Assembly (NCBI GenBank): GCA_028375605.1
Contig: JAONGR010000007.1
Span: 1 to 55,933 of the forward strand
Source: Arcobacteraceae bacterium
Lineage (GTDB): Bacteria; Campylobacterota; Campylobacteria; Campylobacterales; Arcobacteraceae
DNA: 55,933 nucleotides
Direction: 5' to 3'
Shown: positions 45,398 through 54,791 of the stretch, piece by piece
Layout of the letters: the number at the start of each line of letters is the position of its first letter
Numbering within the stretch: the stretch's first letter is position 1
Notes under the pieces: generated by a model
What the model saw: the letters and a program-made list of their open reading frames with translations, nothing else
Databases searched by the model: none
Told to the model about the DNA's origin: nothing
Position numbers and translations under genes: made by a program

Positions 45398-46894
45398 ATG
45401 AAATCAATCAAGTGTGCTTCATTAGAAGGAATTGATGCTGTAAGCATTGATGTAGAATCTACATTTACGAAGGGACTCCCTAATTTTAGTATTGGAGGTA
45501 TGGCAAATGCTGCTATACTTGAATCAAAAGATAGAATTAAATCTGCCTTACTTACTAATGACTTTAAATTTCCACCAAAAAGAATAACAATTAATTTATC
45601 ACCATCAGAAATAGCAAAAAAAGGTAGCCAAGTAGATCTATCCATTGCACTACTTATTGCACTACAAGAAACTAAAGTTGAATTAAAAGATTTTTATGTT
45701 TTTGGAGAATTAGGTTTAGATGGAAATTTAAAAGATACAAAGTCAATTTTTGTTTTGATATTGTCTTTAGTTCGTCAAGGCTTAATAAAAAATGTACTTA
45801 TACCAAAAGAGTCAATCTCTAAAGTTGCAACTATTCCAAACATTAATATTTATGCTGTTGAAAACTTAAATGAGGCTATTGAATTTTTTAATAAGATAGA
45901 TAAAAGTTTATATAAAGTAGAAAATAAAATATTTAACTATGAGAATTTAAATATAAATGGAGAGAAATTTTATTTTACACAACAATATTTAAATAATTTT
46001 AAAGAGGTCAAAGGGCAAGTCTTAGCAAAAAAATCTGCACTTATAAGTGCAGCAGGAAATCATAATATTATATTTGAAGGAAGTCCGGGGTGTGGGAAAA
46101 GTATGATAGCCAAAAGAATAAAAGAGATATCATCTCCTATGAGTCTAGAAGAGATTTTGGATATCGCAAAAATGGAATCTCTTCAATCAAAACAACCTAA
46201 TTTTATGCCACAAAGAACATTTATCTCCCCACATCATAGTTCTACTAAAGCTTCAATTGTAGGAGGTACACAAATAGGAGAGGTTGCCTTGTCAAATCAT
46301 GGGATATTATTTTTCGATGAGTTACCACATTATGCTAAAACAGTTTTAGAAGCGATGAGAGAACCTTTAGAAGATAATGAGATATCTATTTCCCGTGTAA
46401 ATAGTAAGGTAAAGTATCCTACAAAATTTCTTTTTGTTTGTGCGATGAATCCTTGTCCATGTGGTAACTTATTGGCACAATCAAAAGAGTGTAGGTGCAA
46501 TACTATAGAAATTCAAAGATATAAGAATAAGATTTCAGATCCTTTTTTAGATAGAATTGATTTATATGTAACTATGAATGAAGTGACGAAAGATGATATA
46601 GGTGACGTTACATCCGAGCAGTTACATAAAAAAGTTATTGAAGCTTTTAAATTACAAAAGCTTCGAGGTCAAAGTGAACTCAACGGAAAACTAAGTGATA
46701 TAGATATAAAAAAATATTGTATTTTAACAAAAGAAGCTCAAAATATTTTAGACATTTCTATTTCAAAATTTGTTTTATCTTTTCGTGCTATAAATAAAAT
46801 TTTAAAAGTGTCTCGAACTATTGCCGATTTAGATTCAAAAGAGATGATAGATACTTCTCATGTTATTGAAGCATTAAGTTATAGAAAAAGATAA
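45398..46894 (+). CDS. comM: ComM/YifB-family Mg-chelatase-like AAA+ ATPase
   Basis: A 498-aa protein with an N-terminal Lon-like ChlI domain (1-170, INLSPSEIAKKGSQVDLSIALLIAL). An AAA+ module follows, with Walker A GSPGCGKSMIAKRI near residues 229-242, Walker B ILFFDELPHYAKTVLEAMREPLED, and sensor CAMNPCPCGNL. The cysteine-rich CPCGNLLAQSKECRC is typical of YifB/ComM. ComM is a branch-migration helicase that extends integration of donor DNA during natural transformation, and such helicases occur widely. AAAGG precedes the ATG. Length is normal. It is tail-to-tail with fusA. Confidence 0.9.
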   Translation: MKSIKCASLEGIDAVSIDVESTFTKGLPNFSIGGMANAAILESKDRIKSALLTNDFKFPPKRITINLSPSEIAKKGSQVDLSIALLIALQETKVELKDFYVFGELGLDGNLKDTKSIFVLILSLVRQGLIKNVLIPKESISKVATIPNINIYAVENLNEAIEFFNKIDKSLYKVENKIFNYENLNINGEKFYFTQQYLNNFKEVKGQVLAKKSALISAAGNHNIIFEGSPGCGKSMIAKRIKEISSPMSLEEILDIAKMESLQSKQPNFMPQRTFISPHHSSTKASIVGGTQIGEVALSNHGILFFDELPHYAKTVLEAMREPLEDNEISISRVNSKVKYPTKFLFVCAMNPCPCGNLLAQSKECRCNTIEIQRYKNKISDPFLDRIDLYVTMNEVTKDDIGDVTSEQLHKKVIEAFKLQKLRGQSELNGKLSDIDIKKYCILTKEAQNILDISISKFVLSFRAINKILKVSRTIADLDSKEMIDTSHVIEALSYRKR

Positions 46895-46905
46895 AATTTG
46901 TATAT

Positions 46906-46934
46906 AAAAAAAGCCCTACCGAAGTAGAGCTTTT
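46906..46934. terminator. Terminator of fusA with UUCG tetraloop, also serving comM
   Basis: On the minus strand GCTCTAC-TTCG-GTAGGGC is followed by seven T. C(UUCG)G is an exceptionally stable loop. There is one G-T pair in the stem. On the plus strand it follows comM by 11 nt. Confidence 0.85.
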
Positions 46935-46956
46935 AAAATTTAAGAAAAACTAAATA

Positions 46957-49071
46957 CTAACCATTTCTCTTTTTCATAATTTCTTCAGCAACATTTTTAG
47001 GAACTTCCATATATTGATCAAAAATCATAGAATACGTTGCTCGTCCTTGAGACATAGATCTTAAGTCTGTAGAGTAACCGAACATTTCAGATAAAGGTAC
47101 TAAAGCAACAACAAGTTTAACACCAGCTCTATCATCCATAGATTGAACTAACCCTCTTCTTTTGTTACAATCTCCAATAACATCACCCATATAATCTTCT
47201 GGTGTTTCAATTTCAACTCTCATCATTGGTTCTAAGATAATCGCTTGAGCTTCACCTTGTTTACAACCAGCTTTAAATCCCATAGAAGCAGCAAGTTTAA
47301 ATGCCATTTCAGATGAATCTACATCATGGTAAGAACCATCATAACAAGTAACTCTAATATCAACTAGAGGATAACCAGCTAAAACCCCACCAAGCATAGT
47401 TTCTCTACAACCTTTTTCAACTGCAGGAATATATTCTTTAGGAATTGCTCCACCTTTAACTTCATTAACAAATTCAAAACCTTCTTCATTTGTTTCTTCA
47501 GCAGTCATAGGCTCAATTTTTAAGTAAACATGACCATATTGACCTTTACCACCAGATTGTTTAGCATATTTATACTCTTGATTAACAGCATTTTTAATTG
47601 TTTCTCTATAAGCAACTTGCGGAGCACCAACTTCAGCATCAACTGCAAATTCTCTTTTCATTCTATCTACAAGAATTTCAAGGTGTAACTCACCCATTCC
47701 TGAAATAATAGTTTGACCAGATTCTTCATCAGTTTCAACTCTAAATGATGGATCTTCTTGAGCTAGTTTACCTAAAGCAATACCCATTTTTTCTTGATCG
47801 GCTTTAGTTTTAGGTTCAACAGCAACAGAGATAACTGGTTCTGGGAAATCCATTCTTTCTAAGATAACCGGATCTTCTGCATCAGCTAATGTATCACCAG
47901 TTATTGTTGTTTTAAGACCAACAACAGCACCGATTTCTCCAGCATATAATTCAGATACTTCTTCTCTTTTAATAGCGTGCATTTTAAGAAGTCTACCGAT
48001 TCTTTCTTTTTTCATTTTAGTTGAGTTCATTACATAAGTACCTGATTTTAAGATACCTCTATAAATTCTTGTAAATGTAAGTTGTCCAACAAATGGATCT
48101 GTCATAATTTTAAATGCAAGTCCAGCAACTTTACCTTCGTCAGTTGATTCAACTACAACTGGTTCACCTTCTTGTGTTTCACCTTTAATATCTTCAACTT
48201 CAAGTGGAGATGGTAAATACATTGCAACAGCATCAAGTAAAGTTTGTACACCTTTATTTTTAAATGCAGTTCCACAAGTCATAGGAGTAATAGTCATATT
48301 TAAACAACCCTTTTTAAGACCCATTGTGATTTCATCTTCAGATAATTCACCTTCTTCAAGGTATTTTTCCATTAAATCATCATCAGCTTCAGCAGCTGCT
48401 TCAACCATTTTTTCTCTATATTCTTCAGCTTGTTCTTGTAAGTTAGCTGGAATATCTTCTATATGGTAATTAGAACCCATAGCAGCATCTTGGTCCCAAA
48501 CGATAGCTTTCATTTGAACTAAATCAACAACACCAGCAAAGTTTTCTTCAGCACCGATAGGTATTTGAATAGGAATCGCATTAGATTTAAGTCTTTCATT
48601 TACTTGTGATTCAACATTAAAGAAGTCAGCACCAGTTCTATCCATTTTATTAACAAAAATCATTCTTGGAACTCTATATTTGTTAGCTTGTCTCCAAACA
48701 GTTTCTGATTGTGGTTGAACTCCACCAACTGAACAGAATACAGCAACAGCACCATCTAAAACTCTCATAGATCTCTCAACTTCAATTGTAAAGTCAACGT
48801 GACCCGGAGTATCAATAATATTAATCATTAATTCTTCATTAGTTTTAGGGTGTGTCCAGTTACAAGTTGTAGCTGCAGAAGTAATAGTAATACCTCTTTC
48901 TTGTTCTTGTTCCATCCAGTCCATAGTTGCAGCACCATCATGTACTTCACCAATTTTATGTTCAACACCTGTATAGAATAAAATTCTTTCTGTAGTTGTT
49001 GTTTTACCAGCATCAATATGAGCTGCAATACCAATATTTCTAAGTCTGTTTAGTGGTGTTTTTCTTGCCAT
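46957..49071 (-). CDS. fusA: Elongation factor G
   Basis: A 704-aa translational GTPase that drives translocation on the ribosome. GTP-binding motifs are [15 protein letters not shown] (P loop, residues 17-31), the switch region [18 protein letters not shown] and NKMD. Domains II-V follow in normal order and the length is full. The ATG is preceded by AAAGGAACA. A hairpin at 49215-49246 separates it from rpsG, and it has its own -10 box (49111-49116 on the minus strand), so it can be expressed apart from the ribosomal protein genes. Confidence 0.97.
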   Translation of the reverse strand: MARKTPLNRLRNIGIAAHIDAGKTTTTERILFYTGVEHKIGEVHDGAATMDWMEQEQERGITITSAATTCNWTHPKTNEELMINIIDTPGHVDFTIEVERSMRVLDGAVAVFCSVGGVQPQSETVWRQANKYRVPRMIFVNKMDRTGADFFNVESQVNERLKSNAIPIQIPIGAEENFAGVVDLVQMKAIVWDQDAAMGSNYHIEDIPANLQEQAEEYREKMVEAAAEADDDLMEKYLEEGELSEDEITMGLKKGCLNMTITPMTCGTAFKNKGVQTLLDAVAMYLPSPLEVEDIKGETQEGEPVVVESTDEGKVAGLAFKIMTDPFVGQLTFTRIYRGILKSGTYVMNSTKMKKERIGRLLKMHAIKREEVSELYAGEIGAVVGLKTTITGDTLADAEDPVILERMDFPEPVISVAVEPKTKADQEKMGIALGKLAQEDPSFRVETDEESGQTIISGMGELHLEILVDRMKREFAVDAEVGAPQVAYRETIKNAVNQEYKYAKQSGGKGQYGHVYLKIEPMTAEETNEEGFEFVNEVKGGAIPKEYIPAVEKGCRETMLGGVLAGYPLVDIRVTCYDGSYHDVDSSEMAFKLAASMGFKAGCKQGEAQAIILEPMMRVEIETPEDYMGDVIGDCNKRRGLVQSMDDRAGVKLVVALVPLSEMFGYSTDLRSMSQGRATYSMIFDQYMEVPKNVAEEIMKKRNG

Positions 49072-49110
49072 CTAATATGTTCCTTTAGTTAATTTATCAA
49101 AATTTTTGTG

Positions 49111-49116
49111 ATTATA
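49111..49116 (-). promoter_or_regulatory. -10 box for fusA
   Basis: TATAAT on the minus strand, about 40 nt before the fusA ATG, downstream of the rpsG terminator. Confidence 0.45.
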
Positions 49117-49214
49117 CCTAGTTTTTGCTTAATTATTAAATATAGTTAAGTCATTTACTCATTAATTTATATGTAGTAGAGATAAGATAATGTATTGTTT
49201 ATAGTTTAACATAA

Positions 49215-49246
49215 AAAAAGGGAAGTAAATAAATACTTCCCTTTTT
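49215..49246 (-). terminator. Terminator after rpsG
   Basis: AAAAAGGGAAGTA / TACTTCCCTTTTT, a perfect 13-bp stem with a 6-nt loop. On the minus strand it ends in seven T. It lies between rpsG and fusA and would end or attenuate the rpsL-rpsG transcript. Confidence 0.85.
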
Positions 49247-49278
49247 GACCTAATATAATAGTAATTAAACTAAAAATA

Positions 49279-49749
<471 letters not shown>

Positions 49750-49762
49750 CTAATCCTTCTAG

Positions 49763-50137
49763 TTATTTTTTTGGTTTTTTAGTACCGTATTTAGATCTTG
49801 CAACAGTTCTGTTTGCAACACCAGCAGTATCTAAAGCACCACGAACGATGTGATATTTAACACCAGGTAAATCTTTAATTCTACCCCCTCTAACTAGAAC
49901 AATTGAATGCTCTTGAAGGTTATGACCTTCTCCACCAATGTATGAAATTACTTCAAATCCACTTGTTAATCTAACTTTTGCAACTTTTCTTAAAGCCGAG
50001 TTAGGTTTCTTTGGTGTTGTAGTATATACTCTTGTACATACTCCTCTTCTTTGTGGACACTTTTCTAATGCAGGAGATTTTGATTTCTCAATAACTCTTT
50101 TTCGCTCTTTTCTAATCAATTGATTAATTGTAGGCAT
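49763..50137 (-). CDS. rpsL: 30S ribosomal protein S12
   Basis: A 124-aa S12, full length, with the conserved [18 protein letters not shown] and [19 protein letters not shown] loops that line the decoding centre. Lys43/Lys44 and Lys88 are present; these are the usual sites of streptomycin-resistance substitutions, so the sequence is of the wild-type, sensitive form. The ATG is preceded by AAGGAATAAA. Its leader (50138-50349) holds a hairpin and two direct repeats. It is the first gene of an rpsL-rpsG unit. Confidence 0.97.
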   Translation of the reverse strand: MPTINQLIRKERKRVIEKSKSPALEKCPQRRGVCTRVYTTTPKKPNSALRKVAKVRLTSGFEVISYIGGEGHNLQEHSIVLVRGGRIKDLPGVKYHIVRGALDTAGVANRTVARSKYGTKKPKK

Positions 50138-50195
50138 TTTATTCCTTTATATAATTTGGTTTGAACTATAAAGCTTAGTTCACGCTTCTCTTTTA

Positions 50196-50215
50196 AAAGT
50201 AACAATAGTTACTTT
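50196..50215. other. Hairpin in rpsL leader
   Basis: AAAGTAAC / GTTACTTT with a 4-nt loop, a perfect 8-bp stem about 60 nt before rpsL. It could be a leader structure or part of autoregulation. Without a T run it is not a clear terminator. Confidence 0.4.
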
Positions 50216-50228
50216 AGATACTACCTAA

Positions 50229-50257
50229 TCTCGAAAAGGATAATATATTCTCGAAAA
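50229..50257. repeat. Direct repeat TCTCGAAAA in rpsL upstream region
   Basis: TCTCGAAAA occurs at 50229-50237 and 50249-50257, exactly 20 bp apart, flanking the AT-rich TAATATAT segment that may hold the rpsL -10 box. Read from the minus strand it is TTTTCGAGA. Confidence 0.45.
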
Positions 50258-50329
50258 AAGTTTTGGATTATACTGAAAGATTACTTAAGGTAAGTTTTAA
50301 TTATAAATAATATGAAATTTTAACTATAT

Positions 50330-50354
50330 AATAAAGAAGACTCGCTTCTTTATT
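50330..50354 (-). terminator. Hairpin at the end of recA
   Basis: AATAAAGAAG / CTTCTTTATT with a 5-nt loop, a perfect 10-bp stem. The recA stop codon lies inside it. The T tract is short, so termination strength is moderate. Confidence 0.6.
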
Positions 50355-51375
50355 TTGATTTTGACTTTTCTTCTTTTTTTGGTATTTCTATACCCATTGA
50401 TAATAAAATCTTTTCTTCAATTTCATTTGCTATTTCAGGATTATCTAATAGAAATTGTTTTGAGTTTTCTTTACCTTGACCTATTTTTCCATCATTGTAA
50501 CTAAACCATGCACCAGCTTTATCAATTATATCCATTTTTACACCATAATCAATAAGTTCACCCATTTTACTTACTCCTGAACCAAACATAATATCAAATT
50601 CTACTACTTTAAAAGGAGGGGCTACTTTATTTTTAACAACTTTAACTTTTGTTCTATTCCCAATAACTTCTTCTGCTTGCTTTAATGAAGCTATTCTTCT
50701 AATGTCTAGTCTAACTGAACTATAAAATTTTAATGCATTTCCACCAGTTGTTGTTTCTGGGCTACCATATCCTGTCATACCAATTTTCATTCTGATTTGA
50801 TTGATAAAAATAACAGTTGTATTCATTTTATGCATAATACCAGTGATTTTTCTAAGTGCTTTAGACATTAGTCTGGCTTGCACACCAACTTGCATATCAT
50901 CCATATCTCCATCAATCTCAACTTTTGGAGTAAGTGCAGCTACTGAATCAACAACAATTAAATCAACAGCACCACTTCTTACTAGTGTTTCTAGAATTTC
51001 TAAAGCTTGCTCTCCATAATCAGGTTGAGATACAAGTAAGTTATCTATATCAACACCTAGATTTTTAGCGTATGCTGTATCTAGTGCATGTTCCGCATCA
51101 ATAAAAGCACAAACACCACCTGCTTTTTGACATTCAGCAATAGCATGTAATGTAAGTGTTGTTTTACCTGAACTCTCTGGTCCATATATTTCTACAACTC
51201 TTCCTTGTGGTAAACCACCAATTCCTAATGCTAAGTCTAGACCTAATGAACCTGTACTGATTGCTTCCATTTCGACAACAGGTTTATCTCCTAGTCTTAT
51301 TAATGTACCTTTTCCAAATGCTTTATCCATTTGTTTTATTGCAAGGTCTAGAGCGTTTTTTTGTTGATCATTCAT
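50350..51375 (-). CDS. recA: Recombinase RecA
   Basis: A 341-aa RecA with Walker [15 protein letters not shown] (residues 65-78), the catalytic Glu in FIDAEHALD, Walker [12 protein letters not shown], and L1/L2 DNA-binding loops (the latter including [28 protein letters not shown]). It polymerises on single-stranded DNA for recombination and repair. The basic, Lys/Glu-rich C-terminal tail (KKEEKSKSK) is unusual in that E. coli has an acidic tail. GAGGAAATATAA precedes the ATG. A TATACT box on the minus strand at 51409-51414 may be its -10. I see no LexA-type operator. Confidence 0.97.
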   Translation of the reverse strand: MNDQQKNALDLAIKQMDKAFGKGTLIRLGDKPVVEMEAISTGSLGLDLALGIGGLPQGRVVEIYGPESSGKTTLTLHAIAECQKAGGVCAFIDAEHALDTAYAKNLGVDIDNLLVSQPDYGEQALEILETLVRSGAVDLIVVDSVAALTPKVEIDGDMDDMQVGVQARLMSKALRKITGIMHKMNTTVIFINQIRMKIGMTGYGSPETTTGGNALKFYSSVRLDIRRIASLKQAEEVIGNRTKVKVVKNKVAPPFKVVEFDIMFGSGVSKMGELIDYGVKMDIIDKAGAWFSYNDGKIGQGKENSKQFLLDNPEIANEIEEKILLSMGIEIPKKEEKSKSK

Positions 51376-51408
51376 TTATATTTCCTCAAATGTGTTTAAT
51401 TATGTGTA

Positions 51409-51414
51409 AGTATA
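51409..51414 (-). promoter_or_regulatory. Possible -10 box for recA
   Basis: TATACT on the minus strand, about 34 nt before the recA ATG, downstream of the argH terminator palindrome. It is a weak match to consensus. Confidence 0.3.
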
Positions 51415-51436
51415 TCGTTTCTTTTAGATTTTTTAT

Positions 51437-51463
51437 AAAAATATTGCATAATGCAATATTTTT
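51437..51463 (-). terminator. Perfect 27-nt palindrome after argH
   Basis: AAAAATATTGCAT and ATGCAATATTTTT flank a central A; the argH stop codon is at the edge. With a T-rich continuation on the minus strand it can act as an intrinsic terminator between argH and recA. Its core TTGCATAATGCAA is also found at 45323-45335. Confidence 0.65.
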
Positions 51464-52841
51464 ATGCTAACCATTCTTGAAAGTATGCAATTTGTTCTTT
51501 TGTACGCTCACTACTTGTTCCACCAAATGACGTTCTTGCATTCATTGAGTTACGTAAATTTAAATAAGATAAAATTTCTTTATCTATATTTTTTATCTCT
51601 TCATTTGAAGATCTTATCTCTTCAATGGTTAATTCACTCATGTCTTTTTGCAATTTATTTGCAATAGCTACAACATCCTTTGTAATATAATAGGCAGTTC
51701 TAAAAGGCATGTTTTGCTTTTGAACTAAATAATCAGCTAAGTCTGTTGCACTAAGATGTCCAATTTTACAAGCATTTTCCATTACATCAACATTGATAAT
51801 TAATGTATCCATTACTGCATTTACAATATCTAATGAGATTTCACATGTTTTAACGCTATCAAATACACCTTCTTTATCTTCTTGTGTATCTTTGTTATAA
51901 GCTAAAGGTAAACCTTTCATTACTGTTAGCAATGATATTAAATTTCCATATACACGACCAGTTTTACCACGTAAAAGTTCAGGAACATCAGGATTCTTTT
52001 TTTGTGGCATGATAGAACTAGTTGTCGCATATTCATCACTCATTTTAACAAAACCAAATTCATAACTTGACCAAAGTATTAGTTCTTCACTTAAGCGACT
52101 TATATGCATCACAGCAGTTGAAATATTAAATAAAATTTCTAATGCAAAATCTCTATTACTGCTGGTATCAAGTGCTGATAGAGTTGGGCTATCAAATCCT
52201 AAAAGTTCAGCAGTCTTAAATCTATCTATATTATGAGGGGTACCAGCAAGTGCTGCACTTCCAAGTGGAGAATAGTTATTTCTTTCATAAGAACTTTCAA
52301 ATCTTTCAAAATCTCTTTTAAACATATTTGCATATGCTAGCAGATGATATCCAAAATTAATTGGTTGTGCATGTTGAAGATGAGTCATTCCTGGAATTAA
52401 TGTTTCTGTATGCTTTGATGCAATATTAGTTAGTGTTTCTATTAAAGTTTTTAGTTTCTCTTTTAATACTAATGTTTTATCTTGTACATATAATGTAAAA
52501 TCTGTTGCTACTTGATCATTTCTACTTCGTGCCGTATGAAGTCTTCCTGCTGCATCACCGATATATTCAGTTAGTTTACTTTCAATTGCCATATGAACAT
52601 CTTCATGCTCAATTTTCCATTCAAAATTATCATTTTCTATATCATCTTTAATTCTTAATAAACCTGATTCTATTTTCTCTTGATCTTCTATACTAATAAT
52701 TTCTTGTAAAGCTAGCATTTTACTATGCGCAATGCTTCCTTTTATATCTTGTTCATATAATTCTTTATCAAACATAATTGAAGCATTAAATTGATCTAAA
52801 ATTTTTGCATTTGTATTTTTAAGAATTTGTTTATTTGCCAT
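51462..52841 (-). CDS. argH: Argininosuccinate lyase
   Basis: A 459-aa member of the fumarase/aspartase superfamily that splits argininosuccinate to arginine and fumarate. The signature [14 protein letters not shown] lies near residues 275-288. Other catalytic blocks are [13 protein letters not shown] (residues 103-115) and [13 protein letters not shown]-like text ([17 protein letters not shown]). It is full length. It begins 7 nt after mscS, suggesting co-transcription, and is closed by a 27-nt palindrome before recA. Confidence 0.95.
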   Translation of the reverse strand: MANKQILKNTNAKILDQFNASIMFDKELYEQDIKGSIAHSKMLALQEIISIEDQEKIESGLLRIKDDIENDNFEWKIEHEDVHMAIESKLTEYIGDAAGRLHTARSRNDQVATDFTLYVQDKTLVLKEKLKTLIETLTNIASKHTETLIPGMTHLQHAQPINFGYHLLAYANMFKRDFERFESSYERNNYSPLGSAALAGTPHNIDRFKTAELLGFDSPTLSALDTSSNRDFALEILFNISTAVMHISRLSEELILWSSYEFGFVKMSDEYATTSSIMPQKKNPDVPELLRGKTGRVYGNLISLLTVMKGLPLAYNKDTQEDKEGVFDSVKTCEISLDIVNAVMDTLIINVDVMENACKIGHLSATDLADYLVQKQNMPFRTAYYITKDVVAIANKLQKDMSELTIEEIRSSNEEIKNIDKEILSYLNLRNSMNARTSFGGTSSERTKEQIAYFQEWLA

Positions 52842-52848
52842 AAATTAC

Positions 52849-53646
52849 CTAGTCTACTTTGTGATTATGAATATCCATTTGAGGATATGGAATACTAATA
52901 CCTTTTTTATCAAATGTTAATTTTACTTTTTCAATTGTATCAAAATGTACTGCCCAATAATCTGCACTTTTTACCCAAACTCTAACTGTGAAGTTTACAC
53001 TACTATCAGCTAGTTCTCCAACAGCAACAAAAGGTACTGGGTCTTGTAAAATTCGTGAATCTTTACTCATAATATTTACTAAAGTTTCTTTCGCTAATTT
53101 TAAATCATCATCATAACCGATACCAAATACAAAATCTACTCTTCTTGTTTCTTTTAAAGAATAATTAGTAATATTTCCACCAATAATATTAGAGTTTGAT
53201 ACAATAATAACTTTATTATCTGCAGTTTTAAATACAGTATTAAATAAATTTAATTCTTCTACTACACCAGCAACACCACCAGCTTCTATAAAGTCTCCAA
53301 TACTAAATGGTCTGAATATTACAATCATAACTCCTGCACTAATATTTGCAAGCGTACTTTGAAATGCTAAACCTACAGCTAAACCAACTGCACCTAAAAT
53401 AGCAACAAACGAAGTTGTTTCGATACCTAATTTATTTAAAGAAGCTAATACTACAACAATTAAAAGTAAGCCGTATATAATATTGCCTAAAAATACCTGC
53501 AATGTTTCATTTACGTTAGATTTAGCTAACATCTTTTTTGTGATGTTTGTTGCTATTTTTGCTACATATTTACCAATTATAAATATTAGTAGTGCCATTA
53601 TTATATTTATAATATACGGTGAAACTGTTGTGATGATGTTTTCCAT
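52849..53646 (-). CDS. Small-conductance mechanosensitive channel (MscS)
   Basis: A 265-aa MscS-family channel with three N-terminal membrane helices (about 10-30, 55-80, 85-115). The pore-lining TM3 contains LGAVGLAVGLAFQSTLANISAGVMI, with Ala/Gly packing typical of MscS. A beta domain (FSIGDFIEAGGVAGVVEELNLFNT) and the C-terminal vestibule follow. It opens under membrane tension to release solutes on hypo-osmotic shock. GGAATCACC precedes the ATG. A minus-strand TATAAT at 53675-53680 gives it a promoter after the nifU terminator. argH follows after 7 nt. Confidence 0.92.
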   Translation of the reverse strand: MENIITTVSPYIINIIMALLIFIIGKYVAKIATNITKKMLAKSNVNETLQVFLGNIIYGLLLIVVVLASLNKLGIETTSFVAILGAVGLAVGLAFQSTLANISAGVMIVIFRPFSIGDFIEAGGVAGVVEELNLFNTVFKTADNKVIIVSNSNIIGGNITNYSLKETRRVDFVFGIGYDDDLKLAKETLVNIMSKDSRILQDPVPFVAVGELADSSVNFTVRVWVKSADYWAVHFDTIEKVKLTFDKKGISIPYPQMDIHNHKVD

Positions 53647-53674
53647 GGTGATTCCTTGAATTTATTTAGAATGG

Positions 53675-53680
53675 ATTATA
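53675..53680 (-). promoter_or_regulatory. -10 box for mscS-argH
   Basis: On the minus strand TTTTTGTATAATCC, about 30 nt before the mscS ATG and directly downstream of the nifU terminator. Confidence 0.45.
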
Positions 53681-53711
53681 CAAAAATAAGAATTAATAAC
53701 TTATTTTACTA

Positions 53712-53741
53712 AAAAAGGGATAGCTTTCACTATCCCTTTTT
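53712..53741 (-). terminator. Terminator after nifU
   Basis: AAAAAGGGATAG / CTATCCCTTTTT, a perfect 12-bp stem with a 6-nt loop and T tract, 16 nt after the nifU stop on the minus strand. Confidence 0.85.
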
Positions 53742-53757
53742 GTATCTAAAATGTATT

Positions 53758-54738
53758 TTAAACTGGTAAAACTCTAATGTTTTCATCAACTTTTTGTTGT
53801 AATGTTGATTCAATTGCATATAGTGTTCCTGTAGTTCCTGAAGCACATGATCCACATGCACCTAAGTATCTAATATAGATATCGTAGTGAGGTAGATTTT
53901 CTTTAATATCGATAATCTCCATATCTCCACCATCCATAACAAGCATTGGTCTAATATATTCATCAATTACAGCATCTACTGCTTTTATTCTTTGTACAAT
54001 AGTCATTTTATCAAAGCTATTTGTACCTGATTGTGTTGTTTCTGCTGCATTAGTTAATCTTTCATTTTCTAATGTTCCAAGTGTATCAGCAAGAACATCA
54101 ACTAGATAAACATCCATAGCTTCATGACCACCTGGTCTTACACATGATTTACAGTAACTACCAGCTTTTGTGATTTTTACAATTTCTTCAACTTCTGTAA
54201 TTTTGTGTTCTCTGATTGCATCAACTATATCTTTTCTTGTTTTTCTTGCACATTCACAAACAATATCTGCATCAACAATTTCATCTCTTGTGATACCTTT
54301 ATATTGTGCAGCTGCTTCAATAATTACATCATAGGCCATAACTGAACAGTGCATTTTTTGAGGTGGAACTGCAGGCTCATCTGAATCATCTCTTAAAAAT
54401 GCCTCAACTTCTGTATTTGTAATATGAACAACATCATCAATCTTTTTACCAATACATAGTTCAGCCATTGCATCACTTGAAGCAATAGCAGTACCACAAC
54501 CAAATGATTTAAATTTACTATCAATAATTGTGTCTGTAGATTCATCTACTAGCCAGAATAATCTAACAGCATCACCACATGATTCTGCACCAAAATCGGC
54601 TACAATTAGTTTTGCGCCTGCTTTGTCTGCATCTTCTTGTGTAAATTCACCCATTGCAACAGGATTATTCATTCTATCTTGTACTTTTTGACTATATTGT
54701 TCCCATACGTTACCAGTAACTAGTTCGTCTCTTGCCAT
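53758..54738 (-). CDS. nifU: NifU-type Fe-S cluster scaffold protein
   Basis: A 326-aa three-domain NifU. The IscU-like N-terminal domain has Cys54 (ESCGDAVRL), Cys81 (SFGCGTA) and Cys131 (MHCSVM). The central 2Fe-2S domain has Cys161, Cys163, Cys196 and Cys199 (VCECARK...SYCKSC). The C-terminal Nfu domain has Cys295 and Cys298 (GACGSCASGT). In Campylobacterota this NIF-type pair, rather than ISC, makes housekeeping Fe-S clusters. It follows nifS by 53 nt on the same strand and the unit ends at a strong hairpin. AAAGGAAAAAAT precedes the ATG. Confidence 0.95.
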   Translation of the reverse strand: MARDELVTGNVWEQYSQKVQDRMNNPVAMGEFTQEDADKAGAKLIVADFGAESCGDAVRLFWLVDESTDTIIDSKFKSFGCGTAIASSDAMAELCIGKKIDDVVHITNTEVEAFLRDDSDEPAVPPQKMHCSVMAYDVIIEAAAQYKGITRDEIVDADIVCECARKTRKDIVDAIREHKITEVEEIVKITKAGSYCKSCVRPGGHEAMDVYLVDVLADTLGTLENERLTNAAETTQSGTNSFDKMTIVQRIKAVDAVIDEYIRPMLVMDGGDMEIIDIKENLPHYDIYIRYLGACGSCASGTTGTLYAIESTLQQKVDENIRVLPV

Positions 54739-54791
54739 ATTTTTTCCTTTTATCTTTATTCTATATTATTATTTAGTTTATATTGTTAGTT

